DNA of 64,000 nt, from positions 15,415,501 to 15,479,500 of the forward strand of contig CM027381.1 in NCBI GenBank assembly GCA_015680905.1, read 5' to 3'. The notes beneath the pieces are model-generated. The model made no database searches. It was given only the letters and a program-made list of their open reading frames with translations, and was not told the origin of the DNA. Position numbers and translations under genes: made by a program. Below are positions 46,090-58,075 of the stretch, in pieces (the stretch's first letter is position 1; each line of letters begins with the position of its first letter). The stretch is from Coptis chinensis (taxonomy: Eukaryota; Streptophyta; Magnoliopsida; Ranunculales; Ranunculaceae).

Positions 46090-48356
46090 TGTTAGAATAT
46101 ATCAGTATTAGATTATGTCAGTATTATAATATGTCCAATATGGAAAGTCTCATGTTTCTATAAGTGTGGACATCCATATCTAGTAGTTTCTATTATTATG
46201 TTTTAGGTTAGTATAAGTATGTAACTCTGGGTAGAGAACAATCTCTCTCAGACTCTCTCAACCTAAGAACTCTTTAACCCTAATCAATCTCTAGTCTTCT
46301 TTGGTCTTCTTCTTGGTGTCTTTAATATATCAATATCACAACTCTCCTAGCATCACCACTAACACAGAATTCAACATGGTATCGGAGCGAGGTTCAGTGG
46401 TATGCTAGGAGAGGAAACCCTCACCAAGAAAAAAAATCAAAATCAGTTTGTTTTAATTTTCAGTATAGTATTCAAGTCAAGTTTCAAGAAGAAGAAGGAT
46501 TTCTCACAAGAAGAAGTTCTTATATCTCAATTCAAGTTTCAATTTTTTTTCTCGGCGGTTTAATGTTCACTGGCACTGTTCACGGTTTACTGTTCATAAT
46601 CACTCTGTCTTAGCATCACCACTCATCAGTTTTCGAGATTTTTGAAGTATCAAGCCTTTGGAAGGTAGTTTACACTCTCATCCAGGATTGGAGGGGTAGT
46701 ATTATTTGTATGCCGTTCTGGATGTTTGGGTTTCTAGCTTCCACGCAATTGGTATTGATGCCGTCTTCTGTCTCAGTTTCTAGAACATGATCAAGTTGTT
46801 TGTTTGAAGTATTATAGGGGCACATGACCTCTATCTCACGAGGAATTATTCTTTCCATTTTCCACTGTTCGGAAGTTCACAAATATAAAAGGCGACCCAC
46901 CCTCCACCCTCTATCGTGAGTTTTGTTTGATGCATGTTCTATTAGAATTTTTTGTGAATTAGAGTATGAAGTATTGTTTTTTTTGGTGGGCATTGGTTGG
47001 TTGTATAAGTTGGTATTTAGTTTTCTCGGTTTCAAGTTCAAGTCGGAATAGACAAGCCTTTGTATTTTTCAACGACCTTGTATATTCCCCACTTGAGAGG
47101 GGAATATGGAGATATGAAGACATTCAAGAGGTATATGAGGGAAAGAGAATATGGAGACGTATGAAGAAGAGTACTCATGTCTCCATATTCCAACAAGCCT
47201 TGACGAACTCTTCATGACAAGGCAATCCACTATTTCGTCTTCGCGATGACATCCCCACTGCGAGCTTGATATTCGTGCTTGATCAAGCCTAAACTGCAAA
47301 CAAGTTTTAGGTAGCGATCAAGCCTCAACCGCAAGTATGTTTCGTAGCGATCAAGCCTCAATCGCATTATGTTTCGTGCTTGATCAAGCCTCAACTGCAA
47401 GTATATGTTTCGTAGCGATCAAGCCTCAATCGCGTATGTTTCGTGTAGTGTCAAGCCTCAATCAGACGATGTTTATGTTTGTACCCCATAAGCCTAAACT
47501 GCAAACAAGTTTCAGGTAGCGATCCAAAGCCTCAACCGCAAGTATGTTTCGTAGCGATCAAGCCTCAACTTTACCGCGTTATGTTTCGGTGCTTGATCAA
47601 GCCTCAACTGCAAGTATGTTTCGTGTAGCGATCAAGCCTCAACCGCGTATGTTTCGTGTAGCGATCAAGCCTCAATCAGACGTATGTTTCGAGAGTACCC
47701 ATAATAGTATTTTGTTGACATTAACGGTGATATTGATAGTAGCGACCAAGAAGCGCACATCAAGTCATCATTATTGTTTTCAATTTATATTATGACAGCC
47801 ATAACAATGAATGAAGTGAGTAGTAGCCAAGCAAAGACGCCACTACACCGGGTGTTATGATTTCAGTTTGTGGACTGAGGTACACCTTCGATTCGGGTTA
47901 GGTCATTGCCTACACCGACGGTTTCAACTCGAGAATGTCTCAAGCGGTTGTTCGAAGTTCTTCAACCGAGCAGTTCTATCGCGAAAAGGGGAGCGATATT
48001 CTTATCTTTTGTTTTTTGTAATCCAAGTTGTAATTTGCATTGTTTGCGTAATTACAGCTTGAGGGGGAGTGTTAGAATATATCAGTATTAGAATATGTCA
48101 GTATTATAATATGTCCAATATGGAAAGTCCCATGTTTCTATAAGTGTGGACATCCATATCTAGTAGTTTCTATTATTATGTTTTAGGTTAGTATAAGTAT
48201 GTAACTCTGGGTAGAGAACAATCTCTCTCAGACTCTCTCAACCTAAGAACTCTTTAACCCTAATCAATCTCTAGTCTTCTTTGGTCTTCTTCTTAGTGTC
48301 TTTAATATATCAATATCACAACTCTCCTAGCATCACCACTAACACAGAATTCAACA
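46090..48356 (+). mobile_element. Non-autonomous Copia-type LTR element (fossil)
   Basis: LTRs of 287 bp at 46090-46376 and 48070-48356 (TGTTAGAATA to GAATTCAACA), with a TAATA duplication at 46085-46089 and 48357-48361. A primer-binding site TGGTATCGGAGCGAG follows the first LTR (initiator-Met tRNA type, as in Ty1/Copia elements). A polypurine tract TTGAGGGGGAG precedes the second. The 1.7-kb interior has no gag or pol and contains a tandem-repeat block, so it is a TRIM/LARD-like deletion derivative that looks structurally whole. The LTRs differ at only about three positions, so it inserted recently. Confidence 0.93.
47275..47700 (+). repeat. Tandem repeat inside the Copia-type element
   Basis: About ten degenerate units built on GTAGCGATCAAGCCTCAA followed by YCGC(AA)GTATGTTTCGT, roughly 30-45 bp each. 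Open frames across it repeat the same peptide and are not genes. Confidence 0.85.
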
Positions 48357-48361
48357 TAATA

Positions 48362-49041
48362 TCATAAGGGAAACCTTTTCCAATAGACGCATCTTTTGTT
48401 GGTGCAAGAGAAACCAGTTCAGTCCGATTAATCGAACCGGGTACATTTTCATCTCTAGTTTGAACACGACTCAAACAGTGATACCCTTTCGAAGGCATCA
48501 AGGCAGACTCCACATCAACACACTGAGGCATTTTGCCTTTCTTTGTATGAGAAGTAGCCTGTTGATCTGCTGCAGCAGCATTTACCAAATTCTCAAGTAT
48601 AGCCTTTTGGAAACTCATTTGCAAGGAGTTGTCTTCATCGGGAATGACATTTTTCTTTTTCTTAGCCACCTGCCTGGTGGGACTAAGATTGAGATCAATA
48701 CCAAGTGATACATCACTTGATTGTTTATCATTTCCATCACTTGATTGCGCAACCTCTACCTCGGTGATATTGATGTTGCTATCTTCTTTGAAACCATAAG
48801 ATTGGTCGGACAGAGCTGGAGGAGCGCTTTTTAAGATGTCATGCAACATACGCACTTTCCTTTGCCTTTTCTTCTGGGAATTTCTGCTCGCATTACTATT
48901 TTCAAAAATCTCGTTGTCACTCTCCTCCAACTCCTCGGTATGGACTTTACTTGTTTCACCAGTGAGAGCATTTTGAGTGTCATTTTTGCAGAAGTCCACA
49001 TCCACTACCTCGTGTGCCTCACTATTTGAAGCACCCCACAT
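48362..49041 (-). pseudogene. EMF1-like nuclear protein fragment, main exon
   Basis: A long open frame (SNSEAHEVVDVDFCKNDTQN onward), hydrophilic and serine-rich. It has a basic block SQKKRQRKVRMLHDILKSAP, a motif SLGIDLNLSPTRQVAKKKK and an amphipathic helix LQMSFQKAILENLVNAAAA. The basic block followed by V-R-L-L/H-x-I/L-L resembles EMBRYONIC FLOWER 1 (SRKVRLLSELL), a plant Polycomb-associated protein, and the later IVRMMDIL block falls in the expected order. Assignment is tentative because EMF1 is poorly conserved. The frame ends at the Copia insertion. It lies in sense within Helitron H1. Confidence 0.45.
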
Positions 49042-50873
49042 AATAAGTGCATATTTATGACCTGCCCTTCACTATTGCTCTTGAAACCCCACTGCTACTT
49101 CCTCCGTCACCTCCCATTCCACTACCACCCCTTGATGAAGTCATGCCCTGAACCAAAAGAGTTTGCAAAATCTACAGTAGAAGATGCATGGGTTAAAACA
49201 ACCAAAAGAATTTTATTTTTTAATCTTGCTTCGAAACTGACATGGAAGAACCTAAGATTTGAAATTTGTTTCCAACAGTTTCAGATTGGCAACCATGAAA
49301 ACATTCAAAATAGCAACAGATACCAGAGGCCTGAGTGATTAGTAAGAAGAGTTTCATATCAGATGAATCAACAACTATCCCTTCTCTTCTTGTCCTCTTA
49401 ATTGATAGATGTCCCAGATGTTAGTACCTCTTTTGTCCTACCTATAAATAAGTGAATAGCTCTTACCCAACCCACCTATCTAGTACCAAAAAATTTCAGG
49501 AAAAAACTTTAGTCCCCCCTTTTCAACACACACATACTTGAATTGTCTGCCATAATTCAAATTTTTTTTATTTCACTGTCTTAAGTTTCATGACCATTAC
49601 TTTACTGAAGCTCAACATTTAAACCCAGCCATAAAACAACATCAGGCTATTAAATTTGTATTATTTGTTTGACATAAACAACGACATATCTCTTCAAACT
49701 CGACCAGTCCATACGAAAACCTCATGGATATTGCATGACAAACTCGTCACCATAAGAACAGATTCATATAGAAATCAATGGAATCTCAAATTCATGAAGG
49801 AAAAGAAATTAAACATCATTATCCACAAAAGTATAAACCACAAAGAAAAATCCACAAAAAATAAATTTATTTCTCTAAACCCATCATGTATTTGGAAAAG
49901 GATAATCTATTATTGCAATCGGGGGCAGTAAACTCAAAGTTGACAAAAGATAAACCCATTTTTGCAAGAAAATATTAACTTGGGGCTACGTAACTATAGT
50001 TTGTGCAATTTATAAAAACAGGTACCTAGAATAAGATTTTGAAATTGTCAATAAGAAAAAGGCATTTAAGGCCTCCACTACATTTATAGACTATGCAGGA
50101 AAAACTTTTGAAAAGGAGAAGGTTACCGAAGTAGGCTTCTTTTAAAACCAAATTGATTTTTGGAGAATATGTTATAGATGTCCATAAAGTCCAAGAGGTT
50201 TTAGAAAAGAAAAAAAATCATAGGACGTCATGGGCAACATAAGCTTTTATTAAAAAGATACGCAAAAGATACAAGAATACATGCTTGCAGATACACACTT
50301 TTCTCCTATAGATACTAACCAGTACAGATTAAAATTGAAACACAGAAGAAGCTTCCAGTTACAATCTCATTTATACTTTTCACAAGGTCCAATTTTTTTA
50401 ACATGAATCAATACCTACCAAGTAGTCTAGGACACCTACCTACCTAGAGTGAGATACAACTGTCATGAGAATCCCTAATGCAAGCATAAATATTTGCCAT
50501 ACATATTCCAAAACACTAAGCTACTAAAATGGTGAAAGCACTTAAACATCAAGAATAGGTTGGAAACTACAGAGGTCGGCTATCCTTTTTCATACCTAAT
50601 TACAATTAATTCACATCAACTTGCACTTGTAGGTGCGTTCATGCACATATGTACATAAAGAGATATTCACATAATCTAATAAGCGCATAATCATTTATCA
50701 AGAAAGATGCAGGCAAGAGCTAATTATGCTTCTGAGTACTCTCCAGTATGGCACATCACATTGGTACCAATCAGAGTACTTCAGCTAAATACATGTATAT
50801 TATACACCATCAGGCAAAAGATAATGGGACTCGCAATAAATAAACCATTTGAACTGGGAGTTTATAAACCAAC
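49042..50873. other. Helitron H1 interior, one small possible exon
   Basis: Mostly AT-rich intron-like DNA. On the minus strand at about 49063-49153 a small exon-like piece reads GMTSSRGGSGMGGDGGSSSG then VSRAIVKG, after TTGGTTCAG; it may belong to the KH-domain or the EMF1-like piece. Nothing else was recognised. Confidence 0.4.
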
Positions 50874-51144
50874 CTTATTTATAACTTCCGTAATCATCTC
50901 TCTTGCGATTTCAATCTGCATTTTATCGCCAGTAACTCTAACAGTTTTTTCCAGGAAATGATCACCATCAGGAAGATGTTGGGGTGTAAGCTAAACAGAA
51001 AAAGGAAGTCAGGATCTATGAAGTTCAACCACACAAATATGCAAAATCCATCTACCTTACGATATCAACTACCTGGATGCGTGCCCCTGATCTCGTTTGC
51101 AAAATTTTGATGGTCTCTCCTCCCCTGCCAATAATCAAACCTAC
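50874..51144 (-). pseudogene. KH-domain protein fragment (FUBP-like), two exons
   Basis: Exon 51073-51144 reads VGLIIGRGGETIKILQTRSG then ARIQ, containing the GxxG loop (IIGRGGETIK) of a KH RNA-binding domain. It has an AG acceptor and a GTAGTT donor. Exon 50874-50990 reads LTPQHLPDGDHFLEKTVRVT then GDKMQIEIAREMITEVINK, the second half of the same KH fold (variable loop, beta-3, helix), with a TTTAG acceptor and a GTTGGT donor. Together they make one KH domain like those of far-upstream-element-binding-type plant proteins, which have several. It is the first captured piece inside the 5' end of H1 and is in sense. Confidence 0.8.
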
Positions 51145-51832
51145 CTGAAACAAATAATATACAACCAAATGTGATGGACCGAGAGAGAGATAAATGAAAT
51201 TCCAGCGCTCCTTGGGGATGTGTTCTCTGAGCTTGATTGTTTGTTTTCAAATTGCTTCCATTAATAATTTAGAAAGAAAAAGAGCGAGATCAACTTTCAC
51301 AACAATCTCATGGATCATCAAAATGGGAATTAACAAAAAGATCAATATCAAGTTTTTTTTTTCAATAATCGGCAACGGAGAGATTAGGGAGTTGGAAGAG
51401 TGGGTAGATTTTGGGTTAGCGAGAAGAAAATAATAGATGGTTTACTTACTTTGCACTCTCTCTCTCGTCTTTTCATTTTCTAAACGTCTCATTAATTTCG
51501 TTATTTAATAACCTAATTAAATTGCTAATTAATTGTATAATTAATTGTATTTATGGTGGCGTACAATTTGATTTGATGGTGTGGATTTGGTTTATTAATT
51601 CACTAGCACATAAAATGACCGATTACTCCTAATTAAAGTACTAACCAGTAGTTTCATTTAAGGACAATATGAGTACCATATATTAACAAAAGCAGAAAAA
51701 GACCAAGTTATCCTTGTAAATGGTATTTGGGTGTTTTGATTTAATTATTTATTCAGGGGCATTATGCATAAGAAAAAAACCTGGATAAATTTAAGAGGCC
51801 ACGATCATTATAGGATATGCTACTAGTAGAGA
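51145..51832 (-). other. 5' terminal region of Helitron H1
   Basis: No coding sequence recognised. 51545-51832 is the terminal block shared with H2 (57725-58000), containing TTCAGGGGCATTATGCATAA and TAAGAGGCCACGATCATTAT, and ending with the 5' terminus TCTCTACTAG on the minus strand. Confidence 0.7.
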
Positions 51833-52082
51833 TTAATAGAATTGACCATTCACATAATTTCAAGTTTATATAGAAATTGGCAATTTAATAGTAATATTAT
51901 AAAATGTACATTTATTAGCAACACACATGCATGCATTCACTATTATGACTAGCAAGATGCACGTGCTATGCACGTGATGTCAAACAAAACTTACCGAAGA
52001 GTGTAAACATATATAATTTGGGTGAGCACACTTACAATTGACATTATGCCTGAGCAAACACACAGGCAGCCGTTTAAATTGC

Positions 52083-52500
52083 TTGGTTCCCAACTTCAAC
52101 CTATGAGTAAAGTTCTTGGTTCAATCCTTGGCGATGGTGTTGCGCCGAGACTAGGCTTTTGTTTTTGGGTATCTCTAGCCAGTCCATGACCATGCCTTGC
52201 ATCTTACCCGCTAAATCAAAGTCTATGTGTTGGGCAGTACTTAGGCTCTAGTCATGCCCCACGAGACATTGTCCCACATCAGAAGTATAAACTTTAAAGT
52301 CTTGCATAATAGCATATGTGTTCCTGGGTCGGCTCCACTCATATTGCCAATTAATATTAAGCTAGATGTTCCAAAGTTTAATACACTTACATAATACTCT
52401 ATAAAAAAAATGAGAACACGAAAAGCTCTAAATATTCAACTTAAAGCACCATATTATCTGATCAGAGGAGGATTTATCTAATCCACTTAAGATCACTATT
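52083..52500. other. Helitron H2 interior, nothing recognised
   Basis: Unassigned. CCTGGGTCGGCTCCACTCAT at about 52325 looks like common dispersed-repeat sequence. No gene seen. Confidence 0.35.
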
Positions 52501-52529
52501 TTAAGAACATATAAGAGCATTGTATTAAG

Positions 52530-52700
52530 AAATTAATTGCCCATTCAACCAAGCTTCTATTAGATTCTAAAGACTCAGATTGCAAAGCTTCTCTCCCACT
52601 TACTAACTCCAGTAGGAATACTCCAAAGTTGTATACATCACTTTCATATGAAAATCTCCCAAATTCTTTCACCCTATAATTAGTAAAAGGAGATAGATAA
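52530..52700 (-). pseudogene. Receptor-like kinase fragment
   Basis: Reads EFGRFSYESDVYNFGVFLLE then LVSGREALQSESLESNRSLV and EWAINF. This is kinase subdomain IX (SDVYSFGV.LLEL.SGR) and the start of X of a plant receptor-like or receptor-like cytoplasmic kinase. No ATP-binding or catalytic loop was found in the window, so only one exon piece was captured. It is in sense with Helitron H2. Confidence 0.75.
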
Positions 52701-52839
52701 ACAGAAGCTATAAAGAAAAACTTAAGTGGAATCCACAGGATTGCAAAAGATCGATGACTCCATAGCCGATAACGGAACATAGTGAAAGGTCTAGTAGTAC
52801 ATGAACCAAACCAACTCACCGCCCAGTTGGACATACCGA

Positions 52840-55800
52840 AGACAACCTAGACTCCAATTTCCATGGAAAAGGACACCCCACATTTATGAGATCTGTCGAT
52901 GATAAATTATGAATAATATTGGTAAGCCTGCTTTTGATTCATTAATGAAAATTGTAGGATTTGATCAGCATTGAGGATATGGCACCACCGATCCTGCCAC
53001 TGTTTTTTTCTTGGGGATGTTGATGCAAAAGCATTCCTTTACCAGATATAATTGTCTTTGTCTTGTTATTTTAAATTGGCTGCAAAGAGGTCATCCAAGC
53101 TTCTTTTTGAACTCGAAACATTGAAAGCCAAAGATTGTTAAGCCGGGGCTGTTAGTTTAAGACCTTCTTAAGTTGGGGCTGTTCATTTTGCGCCTTTTTT
53201 TTTCAATAGGATTTTTAAATTTGTCAGGGTCATTGTTTTTGTAGATCAATAACAGGCCTTAGTCCATTCACCTAATACAATTAGCATATAGAAAGGGAAG
53301 TAACAAATCAGCATACATCTCTGGAAGTGAAGATGGTGGGTTTTGTTAGAGAAACATCATTCTCCAAGCTTAATTCATATGTTTACCACAAAAAGAAAAT
53401 CTAGCTCATAATATGATCATCAATTGGCATGGCATGGTTACATTTTCTAAAAACAGGAAGAAGAAAGTGTCTGATGAGAATCATGAGATATAGTAAGTCA
53501 TTAAGAAGTAGTTCCAAAAAAAAAGGTTTCTGTTCTGTTTCAACCATAGTCCCTATATCTCTTGAACACACCCTTCTCAAATGCTTACCAAGTTAAATAT
53601 TTAAACTCTTCAAATCTGTATTATCAGTTCTAAGAAAACAAATATTTGTTACTAATAATTTTTACACCCAGCACCTTGTCCGTTTTCACAACCCTTCCAT
53701 TTTCTTCTGTGTTCTTCATATATGTAACCTTTTAAAACACACTTAAACTAATCAATAAAACAGGAAAAAGTAGAAAAACCAATACAACACTGTGATATGT
53801 TAGTTGTACAACATGGGAGCATAACTTTAAAAAAAAAATGGAACATCAAGGTACATGCATTTTAGTAGCAGAAGTGAGTGCTCGATGAGATGTTGAATAG
53901 ATAACGACCAAAAGTGAGATGTTCAGGTATAGTACCTGTACAGTAATGTTAGGAATTTTGATTGTTAGTGAAAGGAGTGATAACAATATAAACCAATAAG
54001 AAAAGGAGGTAGAAAAAACACCGAAACTGAATGTGGTATAATCAATGTGCGTCAAATAAGCAGGAATCAAAAGCCTTGAACTCCAACAAATAGAAAAGTA
54101 AACTACTGTTATCTGAAGCCGAAGAGAGCTCTAGAATCCATGACAGTGCTATCATTTTCCCTCTCCTTCGAAACTCAGTAAAATCAATAATATCACCATC
54201 AAGTCAGCAACATCCCAACACCACCTTCATCACTAATTATCTTAACAATCAAACCAATAACAGGGAAAAAAAAGTTGGATATAGAACAAATAACTCAGCC
54301 ACATATGGTACAACATAGGGACAAAACTTCTCCAATAAGAGAAAAGAATATCGAATGCAAAATTGAGGATTATTAAGATCCATCGAATTTAACATGTAAA
54401 CACAATACAAAGATTAGATAAGCAGAAACAACATTTGGCACTTGGAGAGGGTCTGAATCCGAGTATATGACATTTTTGCATGAAAAGCCTTTAAAACATA
54501 TATGAAACAAAGAGAGGAGAAAACGTCTGCAAAAGCAAAAGAAAGTTTTTAAACCGGCCTTTAGTACTTCCTGGCCTTATATTTGCATTTCATGACTTGC
54601 CCCACTCTTAATTCTAGATATCTAAACAGACCCAAAAGGAGAAAAACTACGCATAACAAAAGTCTTAAAACAACTGAAAAAGGGATCTGAATCTTCTACA
54701 GTTACACCTGGATCTTGTGTGAGTGGTAACAGTGTAAACCAATATAAAAAAAAAGAAGGATAAAACAGGGAACTAACTGCAGTGTGGGGGTAGAAACATA
54801 AAAGATATGCACCTCGCGGATAAAGGTTATACCATAGGACACATTAACCGCTTATCAAGAGTGGATGCCAACTTGCCATGGAGCTGTGATATCATGTAGC
54901 TACACATAGGATTCAATATATATGAGTGTAAAACAAATGGAGATGGTAAAGTTGACAAATAAAAAAAAAACAATAGCTGGTAGTTATTAATAAATTAGTA
55001 GTAACAGATAGATTATGAGCAAGAAAGCATTATGCGTGAACATAGCTATTACATACAATTAGTTTTCTCATCTCCCATCTTCGATTGATAGAATGTTATT
55101 TGCCAAGTTTGTTATCACCAATACCTACAAATACCTACCGTTATAACCTCTTTGTTAAACATCCCATTTATCACCTTCTTAAGAACGTGTATAATCAAAA
55201 TTGTTTAAAGTTTAAATTGTTACTTATATCTTCTCATCCTATTCATCATATGCCCAACCCCATGTACAATTTCACTATTCAACCCACCATCTATTACTCG
55301 ACACTAAAACTAAAAAGAGCTACTGACGGGCTCATCTAGTTGAGGTCAGAATCATATTAGAACCTCTCATTATCCATATTTTGTTTATCCTAATTCTAGT
55401 GGGCGGCCCTAAATTATAAGGTGAGCAAGAAAAAGCATCCACTTAGAACACTATATATAAACAACACTAAAATAATAATGGAATAATTAATTATTACCAA
55501 TTGGTTGAAGTAGAATCTTGTTAACAGTCTAGACGCCTTCCTCCAATTGTCATAAGCATAAACAAAATCGCATCAAGAAAGATAGGGGGAGAGGTGACAG
55601 AGTCATATTATATTTCCCAGCAAAATTAAAAGATAAAATCATAGAATAAACGATCAAACAATGATCAAAATATTAAATCAAATCTTGCTCGAAATAGCGC
55701 GTAACTTGTTCTGTTTGCATCATAGCCTTCCAAAAACAGCTTAAGAAGAAGAGGATTGGAAAGTACATATGTAGTGATTCTTCAAATATAAAAACAACCA

Positions 55801-56710
55801 AACAGGTACAAAAATACCTTAGATATAATGGTAGGTTGAATCTGATATCAAAGATTGTATTGGCATCTGATCAAAAAAATAAAAGCAAATGAACATGATG
55901 GAAAAAAACATTGTAACGTATACAAAATCAAGTTATATGCTTGCACTATGAGAAAGACATATTGGATTAACATAACCAACCGGGAAAACAAAAAATTATC
56001 TCAAAATATAGGCCATGACCACCAAAGGAAGACATTCGGATATGATCAATTACTATTGATAGTAGATACTATTAACTTAGTGTGGCTACTCAATCTATCA
56101 AATAAAAGAAAGAAAGAAGAGAAAAAAAATTAAATAAAAGGAAACTAATCAAGGAGGTGAGGTTAGAGGCACCTATGGCCAGTCGATGAAGATTTCATTG
56201 TCCTTGATGACTTACATTGTTGAATAGCTCCACAACAATCATTATCCCTCAGTTGGAATATAAAGCATATGTATATACCCAGGTCCCCAAAATTATAAAC
56301 ATAAATCTGCGTATGATAAAAATTTCAAGGACAACACAATGACACGAATTGCAAGAATATTATTGAATTCTAAGAAACCATTTAAGCATACTTGTATTAC
56401 TAAATATTACGTTACACTCCACAAGACCTACAATTTTAGTCTGCAAAGTTTAAGACATGCATATCAAGGCGTAAAACTAAAAGAGATTCTATAGGCATAT
56501 ATTAGTACAAAGAGCAAACTCCACACCACAGCAAAACTGAGAATACGACAAAAATAAGACCAACAATAACCCCAAGTCTTAAAAAAGAGGGAAATATCAT
56601 AATAGAAACAACACATGGCAGCACTTTCCTCCTTGGTTTAAATAACGCAAAATAAAAAGAAAACATAAAACAGACTAATAAATTCTGAAGGCACTCAATA
56701 TTATACTTTG
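52840..56710. other. Helitron H2 interior, intron-like
   Basis: 3.9 kb of AT-rich sequence with no coding region I can assign on either strand. Short frames at 55085-55339 and 55855-56133 have no recognised motif. Some of it is probably intron of the captured genes. Confidence 0.4.
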
Positions 56711-56711
56711 T

Positions 56712-56810
56712 ATAAAGCACATAGTCTACGCCAGCCAAACGTTCCAATACATCTCCTCCTCGTATAAGAAGCCCTTGTTTTGCCCCTGGCCCAAGTAACA
56801 AAGAAGAAAC
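56712..56810 (-). pseudogene. HMA8/PAA2-like Cu-ATPase fragment
   Basis: Reads GPGAKQGLLIRGGDVLERLA then GVDYVLYTK. In chloroplast-type P1B copper ATPases (PAA1/PAA2, HMA6/HMA8) the matching stretch is TSLGAKQGLLIRGGDVLERL followed by the DKTGTLT phosphorylation site. Here the sequence leaves the family before DKTG. It is a different paralogue from the HMA5-like piece in H1. Only this short piece is recognisable, in sense with H2. Confidence 0.7.
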
Positions 56811-57177
56811 TAAAGTTAGTACTGTACTGAGGACCAAGAAGTTGTAATTTCTTATAGAGCAGTCAATCAATTCTTACAAAATCCACACTGAGATAGTAGT
56901 AACAAAAAGTTAAACAGCAAACAACACATGGCTGCAGATCAGATAAAACCAAATAGGGCTAGATGATGCACCAAGAGAGGTAAGTTCTTTCTTTCAATCC
57001 CTATGCAAATACAGAAATCACGGCGTGCAATAAATGGCAGGTCTTTTTCTCATGTCATCAGTCAAGTTTTTAGCTAAAGCCAATTAAATTACCACACTTT
57101 GGTGGGTTGCCCTCAACCATTTGTATGGGACTTGACATTTACCAATTTTGCACTTTTGTAGAATACAAAAGACATAC

Positions 57178-57600
57178 CTCCTCAATGCTGCCATCTTCAG
57201 TATCCGTATTGAAAGAGAGCATCATGTGTTCATCAAGCAAATGTTCTAAATCATCGATACTTAACGCTACTGAATAGCACAATAAAGAAATTCAAATCAA
57301 TACCCAAATCAAAACATCGATAAACACTAAATAAGAAACACGTAGACATGTTCTTGAGGTCCATTAAGGTAGAAACTGAAGTACTTTTAGGTTGAGAGAA
57401 CCAAGATAAAATATCAGCTGCAAGATTCTCCGATTTCTGAAGATGTTGATGATGATTTGTTGAAGGTGAGAAGATGGCATAAAACCCCAGCCAGAATTTG
57501 AAAAGCAGTGAGAGAGAGAAGCATAATTTGAAAAGGAGAAGATTGAGAAGAAACGATGCAAAACTGGGGGTGGGTTCGGAAGAGGAAGGGATTTACTAAT
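57178..57600 (-). pseudogene. TSR2-like pre-rRNA processing protein fragment
   Basis: The first piece (about 57380-57600) contains QKSENLAADILSWFSQPK. The second, an exon at 57178-57269 with a TATTCAG acceptor and GTATGT donor, reads VALSIDDLEHLLDEHMMLSF then NTDTEDGSIEE. Both match plant TSR2 proteins, which chaperone ribosomal protein eS26 in 40S maturation (pattern Q.AE.LA.DI..WF and IDDLE..LDE.M..SFNT..EDGSIEEVA). The usual N-terminal NEWGG region is degraded. It is the first captured piece inside the H2 5' end and lies in sense. Confidence 0.7.
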
Positions 57601-57998
57601 AGCTTTTGTTCTTCACTCTGTTGAAAACCTTGGAGAAGGTTTATGAGATTGGGAGAGAGAAGACATTGTGGGTAATTAAAGTATGGGGGTTTAGGAAGAC
57701 AAAGAGTTTCTAATTAAAGTAGGTATTTATGGTGCGTTCAATTGAAAAGATGCGTAGATTTGGTTTTTTTATTAGCCAACACATAAAATGACAAATTTCT
57801 CCTTCTTGAAAGTGTTAAGCAATATTTTAATTTAAGGACAATATGGGCAGGCGAAATTTGTACAGCCAGAAAAAGACCGAGAATCCCTTCTAAGTAGTAT
57901 TTTGGTGTATTGATTTAAATATCCATTCAGGGGCATTATGCGTAAGAAAAAAACCCGGATGAATTTAAGAGGCCAAGATCATTATAGAATATACTACT

Positions 57999-57999
57999 A

Positions 58000-58074
<75 letters not shown>
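57999..58074. repeat. (TA)n microsatellite at the H2/H3 junction
   Basis: About 37 TA units between the 5' end of H2 and the 3' CTAG of H3. It appears to have replaced the terminal bases of H2. Confidence 0.95.

Positions 58075-58075
<1 letters not shown>

Larger units (their letters stand above)
21034..51832 (-). mobile_element. Gene-capturing Helitron H1, with later insertions
   Basis: Helitron on the minus strand. The 3' end reads GCGTGCATAACACGTGC (hairpin), then ATCTTT, then CTAG at 21034-21037 with host T next (plus-strand A at 21033). The 5' end is A|TCTCTACTAGTAGCATATCC, with the TC at 51832. Both termini match H2: about 130 bp at the 3' side (21034-21163 with 51949-52082) and about 285 bp at the 5' side (51545-51832 with 57725-58000). 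It spans 30.8 kb, but about 7.6 kb remains after removing the Pack-MULE, the Gypsy element with its nested insert, and the Copia element. No Rep/helicase is present, so it is non-autonomous. The gene fragments inside are all in the Helitron's own direction, as usual for transduplicated genes. Pairing these two ends as one element is an inference. Confidence 0.7.
51949..58002 (-). mobile_element. Gene-capturing Helitron H2
   Basis: The 3' end on the minus strand has a perfect hairpin CACGTGC-ATA-GCACGTG, then CATCTTG, then CTAG (51949-51952) and host T. The 5' end shares about 285 bp with H1 (57725-58000), but the last bases of TCTCTACTAG are replaced by a TA microsatellite at about 58001. It is about 6.05 kb and lies only 116 bp from the 5' end of H1 in the same orientation. 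No Rep/helicase is present. In the element's direction it holds fragments of TSR2-like, HMA8/PAA2-like and receptor-like kinase genes. Confidence 0.75.

Noticed and set aside
47275-47700. Regular repeats as a possible CRISPR array
   Set aside because: Units are degenerate, directly adjacent, without unique spacers of constant length, and lie inside a plant LTR element.
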